Made by a program: the position numbers and the translations under genes. The notes beneath the pieces are model-generated. The model was not told where the DNA came from and searched no databases. It was given only the letters and a program-made list of their open reading frames with translations. From Microbispora sp. H13382 (GTDB lineage Bacteria; Actinomycetota; Actinomycetes; Streptosporangiales; Streptosporangiaceae): a DNA stretch of 64,000 nt. The stretch's first letter is position 1; each line of letters starts with the position of its first letter. The stretch lies in contig NZ_JABBXA010000021.1 of NCBI RefSeq assembly GCF_014161445.1, forward strand, positions 1-64,000, in the 5' to 3' direction. Shown here piece by piece: positions 58,683-64,000 of the stretch.

Positions 58683-59768
58683 GGCGACGACCCCGCCACC
58701 GCGCTCAGCCGCCGTCCGCCCGCACCACGCCGCCTCGTGCCGCCGTCCGCCTCCGTCACCTCAGAACCGGGCCAGGTCACGCCGGAGATCGACTACGTGC
58801 TGCCCCTGCGCTGGAACGACGACGCGGGACTCGCGGAGCTGACCGGTTATCTGCGCGGCCTTGCCCGGCATGCCCGGATCGTCGTGATCGACGGCTCACC
58901 GTCCCCGCTGTTCGAACGGCACGCGCGTGAGTGGCGCGGCATCGCCGAACACGTGCGGCCCGACGACGACCTCACGGTCGCGAACGGCAAGGTGGCAGGG
59001 GTGCTGAGTGGCATGCGCCGCGTCCGGAACGAGCACGTCGTCATCGCCGACGACGACGTGCGCTACGACGCGGACGCACTGGCCCGGGTCCACACCCTGC
59101 TCGGCCACGCCGACCTCGTCCGCCCGCAGAACCACTTCCACCCGCTCCCCTGGCACGCCCGCTGGGACAGCGCCCGCACCCTGCTCAACCGCGGCCTCGG
59201 CGCGGACTATCCGGGGACCTTCGGCGTGCGCCGCTCGACGTTCGAGAAGATGGGCGGCTACGACGGCGACGTGCTGTTCGAGAACCTGGAGCTCATCCGC
59301 ACCGTCCGCGCCCACGGCGGCCGCGAGGTCCGCCCGCTCGACCTCTACGTGCGGCGTCTGCCGCCCGACACCCGCCGGTTCTGGTCCCAGCGGATCCGGC
59401 AGGCGTACGACGACCTCGCACAGCCCGCCCGGATGGCGGCCTTCCTCGCCGTCCTTCCCTGCGTGGGTATGGCTCTGTGGCGGCGCCGGCCCGAGTTGGT
59501 CGCAGCGGGCGCCGCGGCGGTGGTGGCCCTGGCCGAAATCGGACGCCGCCGCGCCGGGGGCCGCCGGGTCTTCCCCGCCACCTCCAGCCTGTTCGCCCCG
59601 GTCTGGGTCCTCGAACGCGCCACCTGCAGCTGGGCGGCCCTGACCGCCAGGCTCCTGCTCGGCGGCGTGCCGTACGCCGGACGACGCCTGCGCACCGCCG
59701 CCCACTCGACGCGCCGGCTCCGCCGCCGCGCACCCGCCCCGACGACCCCGACCGGCGTGCTTTCGTAA
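58629..59768 (+). CDS. GT2-family glycosyltransferase, membrane-associated
   Basis: A 379-residue GT-A glycosyltransferase. The DXD-type metal site is in VIADDDVRYDADAL (about residues 137-150); the acceptor-side motif is YDGDVLFENLELIRT. The C-terminal region (about 255-330) has two hydrophobic helices (MAAFLAVLPCVGMALW and LVAAGAAAVVALAEIG), so it sits at the membrane. The donor sugar is unknown. The first 30 residues are duplicated TTLDRPGD units, and ATG 58629 overlaps the previous stop; a start at 58662 is equally good. Confidence 0.82.
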   Translation: MTTLDRPGDNPMTTLDRPGDDPATALSRRPPAPRRLVPPSASVTSEPGQVTPEIDYVLPLRWNDDAGLAELTGYLRGLARHARIVVIDGSPSPLFERHAREWRGIAEHVRPDDDLTVANGKVAGVLSGMRRVRNEHVVIADDDVRYDADALARVHTLLGHADLVRPQNHFHPLPWHARWDSARTLLNRGLGADYPGTFGVRRSTFEKMGGYDGDVLFENLELIRTVRAHGGREVRPLDLYVRRLPPDTRRFWSQRIRQAYDDLAQPARMAAFLAVLPCVGMALWRRRPELVAAGAAAVVALAEIGRRRAGGRRVFPATSSLFAPVWVLERATCSWAALTARLLLGGVPYAGRRLRTAAHSTRRLRRRAPAPTTPTGVLS

Positions 59769-59875
59769 TGCCGTCCATGCCTTGGGCCTGATCGTCCGCC
59801 ACGACCTCGGGCGATGCAACCGATGACGCGGACCTTGGCCAGATGCCTGACGACTACGAGCCTTGGGCGGGCCCC

Positions 59876-59966
59876 GGTCACTGCGCCGGAAGGAACCTCC
59901 GGTCCTCGCGAAGTCCGCTCCGCTGGACCTTCGCTGCGGTCCTCGCTCCCTTCCGCTCCGCTCCCT
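59876..59966 (-). repeat. dispersed repeat, copy 2 (related to 38046-38134)
   Basis: The reverse complement of this stretch, from GGATCGAGGGAGCGGAGCGG onward, matches copy 1 over about 90 bases with only a few substitutions and two single-base length changes. It lies in the 213-base gap between the convergent glycosyltransferase and CDGSH genes, where no gene is visible. Confidence 0.8.
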
Positions 59967-59981
59967 CGATCCCGGCTTTCG

Positions 59982-60224
59982 TCAGGCGGGCGGGTCGGGT
60001 TCGCTCGTCGCCCGGAAGCCGACCACCTTGTGAGAGCCGTCGCAGAACGGCTTGGCCGAGGACCGGCCGCAGCGGCACAGCGCGACCGTGGCCCTGCCCG
60101 GGTCGATGCGCCGCCCGTCCTGCGTCGTCAGCGTGAACGGCCCGCGCACCAGCAGCGGGCCGTCCTCGCAGGGCGTCACGGTGACCGCCGTCACCGTGGC
60201 CGGGTCCTCCGCCATGTGCTCCAT
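59982..60224 (-). CDS. CDGSH iron-sulphur protein
   Basis: An 80-residue protein with the CDGSH [2Fe-2S] motif: CRCGRSSAKPFCDGSHKVVGF (about residues 50-70), where the third Cys and the His of CDGSH complete the cluster. A short beta domain precedes it. Such proteins transfer electrons or clusters, and might serve the diiron protein encoded nearby on the other strand. The start is ATG 60224 or 60215; neither has a strong ribosome site. Confidence 0.9.
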   Translation of the reverse strand: MEHMAEDPATVTAVTVTPCEDGPLLVRGPFTLTTQDGRRIDPGRATVALCRCGRSSAKPFCDGSHKVVGFRATSEPDPPA

Positions 60225-60279
60225 GCGGAGCAGCCTGCCCGGGACGGTGACGGCGTAACACCTGGTCAGCGATGGACGG

Positions 60280-62328
60280 TCAGTCCCATCGCGCGCAGTG
60301 TGCGGAAGGACTGAAGGCCCAGCACCCGGCCCGGTCCACGGCCGGTTCCTGCGCCGCGAACACCGATCCGGCGAACGGCGCTCTGATCGCGCCGGGTACG
60401 CCCGACGGGCTGGGCACGTCCGCCTTGACGCTCGGTGGGGCGAAGGCCCATCGCGGCGTCGCCGTGCCGCCCGCCTGTTCGCCGCCGGGGAGGGCGTGCG
60501 AGTGCCCGGACGTACGGCTCCGCCAGGGCGCCAGGCTCCAGCAGCCGGTCGTGCCGTCGTCTCCGCACCGGTGCTGCGTGTGGGCGACCAGCGGCGGCAG
60601 CGGCAGGTATCCCGGTATCACGAGGGGTGCGGCCGGCGGCTGTGCGCCCGCCGGAGGCGCCGCCACGGCACGACCGTTGAGCGACGGCACGGGGGTCACC
60701 CACGTCGAGTCGTCCGGAAGCGCCGGCACGACCGTGACCTCCGTCGTCGGCGTCACGGCCGGGAAGGCCGTCCGCGCCGATGTCGCGGTTCCGGGCGCCG
60801 AACCCGCCGCCGTGGGGACGGCGGGCGGGGTAGTGGGCCGGTTGGTGGGCGGGGCGGTGGTGGGGAGCGCGGTCGAGGTGACGGCCGCGCTCGCCCGGGG
60901 CTGCGGCGGCTGCTGCGGCGGCCTGTGCGTCGGCTTGGCCGTGGGCTTCGGCTGCGGCGTGGACTTGGCTGTCGGCTTCTGCGTCGGTTTGTCGGTGGGC
61001 TTCCCCGTGGGCTTGTCCGTGGGTTTGCCGGTCGGCTTGTCCGTGGGTTTGCCGGTCGGCTTGTCCGTGGGTTTGCCGGTCGGCTTCTCCGTGGCCGTGG
61101 GGCTCGGCTGGGTGCTCGCCGTGGCGCCCGGGTCGGGCGAGACGCTCACCGAGACGGTCGCCGCCGGGGTGGCCTGCGGCGCCTCCGTAGCGGTAGCCCC
61201 GCTCGGTGTGGACGTGGGAGCGCCGCTCCCGGCCGGTGCGGGGGTCGCGGTCGCGGTGGGCCCGCTGCTCGCGGTCGGCGCCGGTGCCCCCTGACCGCTC
61301 TGGCCGGGAGTCGCCGTAGCGGCGCCGCCGGCCGGGGCCGTCGGCTGCGGAGTCGAGGCGGTGCCCGGCCCGCCGTTCGGCCCCGGCTTTCCCTGTCCGC
61401 TCGGTGCCGGCTGGGCCTTCGTCATGGGACCGCTGCCCGGCCGGTCTTCTCTGGTGCGGCGAGGGTCACGGTGGTGATCACGTGGGTCGCGAGCCGTCCG
61501 GTCATCCCTGACGCGGCTGCGGCCGCCGGCGTCCCGATCGCGTGACTCCTGGGCCGTCCGGTCCCGGGTGGAGGTGCCGTCAGAACCGGCGCCCAGGGGG
61601 ACGCCGGCAGATCCGCCGGAGTCGTGCGACTTCCCCGAGGGGCCGTCGGGACCACCGGCGGAGTCGTGGGCGGTGCCGGACGAGTCACCGGAGGAATCGG
61701 GGCCGGTCTTGTTCGCCGTTTGGGAGTCCGTCCCGGCGCCGCCCGGCGCGTTCGCGCCGACGCCGGGTCCGTTCCCCGCGTCGTTCGATGCCTTCGCGCC
61801 GTCACCCGGTGCGTTCCCGGCACTGTTGGAGGCACTGTTGGAGGCACTGTTGGAGGAACTGTTGGAGGCACTGTCGGGTGCATTGGCGGGGGCGTTGGCG
61901 GCGTCGGCCGAGGAGTCGTGGGCCGAACCGGACGGACCATCCGGACCGCCGGACGAGTCCTGCGGCGTACCCGACACGCCGGCGGTGCCGGCCGACGAGT
62001 GATGGGCCGTACCTGACGAACCGGGGCCTGCCTTGTTCACCGTCTGCGTGTCGGGCGCGGCCTGGTCCGGCGCGTGCCCGGAACCGCCCGCGGAGGAAAC
62101 CGACGCGGAATCCGAGGAGGACGACGAGGACTCCGCGGAGTCCGCGGAGTCGTTGGAGGTGGGCGCGGCCATGGGACCGGCGCCCTCTACCGGTGGAGGG
62201 GCGTCCCAGCCGGGCTCGGCCACCGCGGCCCAGGGCTGCGCGGCCACGGCGCCGCCTGTGGCGGAGACCGCGGCCAGGAGCAGGCCGGAGACCAGGGTGG
62301 CGCGCCGGGTGGACATTCGGGGGGTCAT
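60280..62328 (-). CDS. large secreted low-complexity protein
   Basis: A 682-residue exported protein: signal peptide (about residues 1-30, LVSGLLLAAVSATGGAVAA), a Ser/Asn/Gly-rich region (SASNSASNS about 150-170), a His/Arg/Asp-rich segment (about 260-300), and a long Thr/Pro/Lys region with GKPTDKPT repeats (about 410-450), ending in a short Cys-containing, Trp-rich domain of about 90 residues. The composition suggests a wall-spanning or surface stalk. No membrane anchor or sortase motif is seen. Start at 62328 or 62316. The next gene on this strand ends 20 bases upstream. Confidence 0.72.
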   Translation of the reverse strand: MTPRMSTRRATLVSGLLLAAVSATGGAVAAQPWAAVAEPGWDAPPPVEGAGPMAAPTSNDSADSAESSSSSSDSASVSSAGGSGHAPDQAAPDTQTVNKAGPGSSGTAHHSSAGTAGVSGTPQDSSGGPDGPSGSAHDSSADAANAPANAPDSASNSSSNSASNSASNSAGNAPGDGAKASNDAGNGPGVGANAPGGAGTDSQTANKTGPDSSGDSSGTAHDSAGGPDGPSGKSHDSGGSAGVPLGAGSDGTSTRDRTAQESRDRDAGGRSRVRDDRTARDPRDHHRDPRRTREDRPGSGPMTKAQPAPSGQGKPGPNGGPGTASTPQPTAPAGGAATATPGQSGQGAPAPTASSGPTATATPAPAGSGAPTSTPSGATATEAPQATPAATVSVSVSPDPGATASTQPSPTATEKPTGKPTDKPTGKPTDKPTGKPTDKPTGKPTDKPTQKPTAKSTPQPKPTAKPTHRPPQQPPQPRASAAVTSTALPTTAPPTNRPTTPPAVPTAAGSAPGTATSARTAFPAVTPTTEVTVVPALPDDSTWVTPVPSLNGRAVAAPPAGAQPPAAPLVIPGYLPLPPLVAHTQHRCGDDGTTGCWSLAPWRSRTSGHSHALPGGEQAGGTATPRWAFAPPSVKADVPSPSGVPGAIRAPFAGSVFAAQEPAVDRAGCWAFSPSAHCARWD
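61012..61090 (-). repeat. 24-bp tandem repeat coding GKPTDKPT
   Basis: About three and a half copies of a 24-base unit (starting GTGGGTTTGCCGGTCGGCTT on the plus strand) in the repetitive secreted protein. A repeat of this kind is prone to copy-number change. Confidence 0.8.
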
Positions 62329-62347
62329 TGAGAGGCTCTTCCTCGAT

Positions 62348-63103
62348 CTAGGGAGTGGGCCGGGGACCGATGAGGGACTTCCAGCCCGCCGCGGCGAACT
62401 CGGGCGTCCCTGGGAGAGCGGCTGCGGGCACGGACGGAGGCGTCGGATCGGGGATGTTGACCCAGTCGCCCTTGTCCGCGCCGCGTATATCGGGTTTCCA
62501 CGCCATGAGCAGGCTCATGGCGTAGGGGCTGGAGTAGACGGGGCCGGTGGCGCCAGCGCCCGTGGTCGCAGTCACCTGGACCAGGACGGAGACCTGCACC
62601 TGGTCCTCGGAGCGGACCTTCCATTGGACGCCGATCGTCTGCGTCCGCAGCGCCGCCCCGGCGGGGAGGTCGCCTTCCGGGGGAAGGCCGAGGGTCTCCC
62701 GCCAGCCGCGTACGGCATCGCGCGCACCCTCGCGTGCCTCCTTACGCTGGTCCGGCGGGGCGTACAGCGCGGCCGCCTGTTCGGCCTGGCCGACGTCGAG
62801 CGTCCAGGCGGCCTCCAACGCGGCGGCCGCTGCGGACGCCGCCCCGATCTCGTTGTGGGGGAAGCCGACGGGGTAGCCTCCGTCGCCCTCGTGCCCGGCG
62901 GGCGCCGCCAGCGCGACGGTCGGCGCCGCGACGCGCACCGCCGTGGCCGGCGGCGCCTCCGCCTGCCGCGTCTGCAGCACGATCACCGCGACGGCGATCA
63001 CGGTGACGACCCCCGCGATGGCGACGACCAGGTGCCGGGGATCCCACCGGCGCGGTGGTCCCAGGTCCCAGTCGAGCGCCGGATCGGGGATGACCGGTCC
63101 CAC
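62348..63103 (-). CDS. single-pass membrane protein of the ParA locus
   Basis: A 251-residue protein with one N-terminal membrane helix (HLVVAIAGVVTVIAVAVIVLQ, about residues 24-44) and an extracytoplasmic domain of about 200 residues that looks like the NTF2/VirB8-like part of actinobacterial type IV-type secretion or conjugation loci (EAAWTLDVGQAEQAAALYAPP). The GTG at 63103 overlaps the ParA stop by one base. Function by context only. Confidence 0.7.
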   Translation of the reverse strand: MGPVIPDPALDWDLGPPRRWDPRHLVVAIAGVVTVIAVAVIVLQTRQAEAPPATAVRVAAPTVALAAPAGHEGDGGYPVGFPHNEIGAASAAAAALEAAWTLDVGQAEQAAALYAPPDQRKEAREGARDAVRGWRETLGLPPEGDLPAGAALRTQTIGVQWKVRSEDQVQVSVLVQVTATTGAGATGPVYSSPYAMSLLMAWKPDIRGADKGDWVNIPDPTPPSVPAAALPGTPEFAAAGWKSLIGPRPTP

Positions 63104-64000
63104 TACTTGCTCCGGTCCGGCCGCTGCCCGAACGCCTGCCCGGCCGCCGCGGCGAGACGCAGGTACGCGCCGCGGGTGGTGGGCCGCAGCCGGGCGAGGT
63201 CGACCTCCGCGCCCTCTTTCAGGTGCGGGTCGAACGGCACCCGCACCACCGTGCGGCAACGCCCGGCGAAGTGGCGTTCGAGCAGGTCGACGTCGACGTG
63301 CGACTTGGGCTCGACCGCGTTCAGCACGACGATGGCGTTCTTGACGAGGTGGCCGTGGCCGTGGGCGGTGAGCCAGTCGAGGGTCGCGGCGGCCGAGCTC
63401 GCGCCGTCCACCGCGACCATGGTGACCAGCACGATCTGGTCGGCGAGCTCCAGGGTGGCACCCATGGCGCCGTGCAGGAGCCCGGTGCCGCAGTCGGTGA
63501 TGCAGATGGAGTAGTAGCGCTCGATCAGATTGGCGACCGTGCGGTAGTCCTCCGCGTTGAACGCCTCGCTGACGGCCGGGTCGGTGTCGGAGGCGAGCAC
63601 CTCCAGCCGCGCGGACGACTGCGAGGTGAACGCGCGGGCGTCGGCGTACCGCACGATGTGCGGCGCCTCGGCCAGGAGGGTCCGGATGGTCGCCGCGGTC
63701 TCCGACTTGACCTTGATGCCGAGCGTCCCCCGGTCGGGGTTGGCGTCGATTGCGATCACCCGGTCGCCCCGCAGCGAGGCGAGCGTGTTGCCCAGCGCCG
63801 CCGTCGTCGTGGTCTTCCCCACCCCGCCCTTGAGGCTCATGACCGCGATCCTGTGGTGACCGCTGGCGACGGGCGTCTGGGCATGCGCGATGAGCGTGCG
63901 GCGCTCCATCTCCGCCGCCGACTCCGAGGGGATGATCCGGCCGCCGGAGAGCTGGTAGACGAGCCGCCGCCACCCGCCGGTGGGCTCCACACGGCGGTTG
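63103..64000 (-). CDS. ParA/MinD-family ATPase (N-terminus cut by window end)
   Basis: At least 298 residues; the frame stays open to the right edge, so the true start is outside. Deviant Walker A is SLKGGVGKTTTTAALG, Walker A-prime-like DANPD is in VIAIDANPDRGTLG, and Walker B is in SICITDCGTGLLHGAMG. ParA-like ATPases bind DNA or membranes in a nucleotide-dependent way and position plasmids or secretion machines. With the following membrane protein and the secreted stalk-like protein it resembles actinobacterial type IV or conjugation-related loci. The GTG at 63990 is internal in my view. Confidence 0.85.
   Translation of the reverse strand, partial: NRRVEPTGGWRRLVYQLSGGRIIPSESAAEMERRTLIAHAQTPVASGHHRIAVMSLKGGVGKTTTTAALGNTLASLRGDRVIAIDANPDRGTLGIKVKSETAATIRTLLAEAPHIVRYADARAFTSQSSARLEVLASDTDPAVSEAFNAEDYRTVANLIERYYSICITDCGTGLLHGAMGATLELADQIVLVTMVAVDGASSAAATLDWLTAHGHGHLVKNAIVVLNAVEPKSHVDVDLLERHFAGRCRTVVRVPFDPHLKEGAEVDLARLRPTTRGAYLRLAAAAGQAFGQRPDRSK

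Noticed and set aside
60280..61294. Plus-strand frame in the repetitive region (Val/Gly-rich)
   Set aside because: Shadow of the repetitive secreted protein on the minus strand.
62348..63973. A 541-codon minus-strand frame read as one protein
   Set aside because: Its first half runs antiphase through the ParA gene; the real membrane protein begins at GTG 63103.

Overview
The window is very GC-rich, dense in GTG starts, and carries WhiB-era actinomycete hallmarks: class III lanthipeptide enzymes, a Streptomyces-type gas-vesicle operon, CBM2-tagged secreted carbohydrate-active enzymes and Asp23/DUF6286 envelope genes. I infer a filamentous actinomycete, probably of the Streptosporangiales; the sequence alone does not fix the genus.

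Layout. 1-2.5 kb: a lower-GC patch with an IS3-type transposase remnant and four orphan genes. 2.5-4.4 kb: an ABC exporter. 4.5-10.9 kb: a LacI-type regulator with its own tandem palindromes, a different tandem palindrome, and a tightly coupled catabolic operon (MFS importer, two SDR dehydrogenases, an asparaginase-type amidase, a polysaccharide-deacetylase/cyclic-imidase-like hydrolase). 11-13.3 kb: a secreted collagen-like protein, and an OhrR-like peroxide sensor divergent from a tiny membrane protein across a near-perfect 27-bp palindrome. 13.4-15.4 kb: a CE15 glucuronoyl esterase with CBM2. 15.5-22.8 kb: DUF72, a secreted protein, TetR, an aldo/keto reductase, a PAP2-like membrane protein, acyltransferase-3, a Ser/Thr kinase and an HhH protein.

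23.0-30.5 kb is the most interesting region: a RiPP cluster made of a P450 with an N-terminal hydrolase-like extension, a class III LanKC synthetase, a 36-residue precursor peptide at 27299-27409, an ABC exporter and a radical SAM enzyme. A class III dehydratase/cyclase together with a P450 and a radical SAM enzyme around one aromatic, three-Cys core peptide points to a heavily modified and probably undescribed lanthipeptide.

30.5-35.3 kb: a second DUF72, an ImmA/IrrE regulator-protease with a partner gene whose Shine-Dalgarno can be sequestered by a hairpin, a GH36-type alpha-galactosidase and a truncated haemoglobin. 35.7-41.3 kb: a WXG100-like protein, a large orphan protein and a lipoprotein of lower GC, a frameshifted XRE regulator, and a GerMN-domain exported protein. 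41.8-47.2 kb: a 1338-residue beta-helix glycosidase with several carbohydrate-binding modules, and a GH12 endoglucanase with CBM2. 47.4-50.3 kb: DUF488 and a six-gene Asp23/DUF6286 envelope-stress operon behind a sigma-B-like promoter. 50.6-56.8 kb: a gas-vesicle operon (Y-Z-A-F-G-O-J-L-S-K order) divergent from it, also with a sigma-B-like promoter, followed without a break by a methyltransferase, a haem-oxygenase-like diiron protein and a glycosyltransferase, with a CDGSH protein convergent. 60.3-64 kb: a repetitive secreted protein, a membrane protein and a ParA/MinD ATPase of the type found in actinobacterial secretion or transfer loci, cut by the window end.
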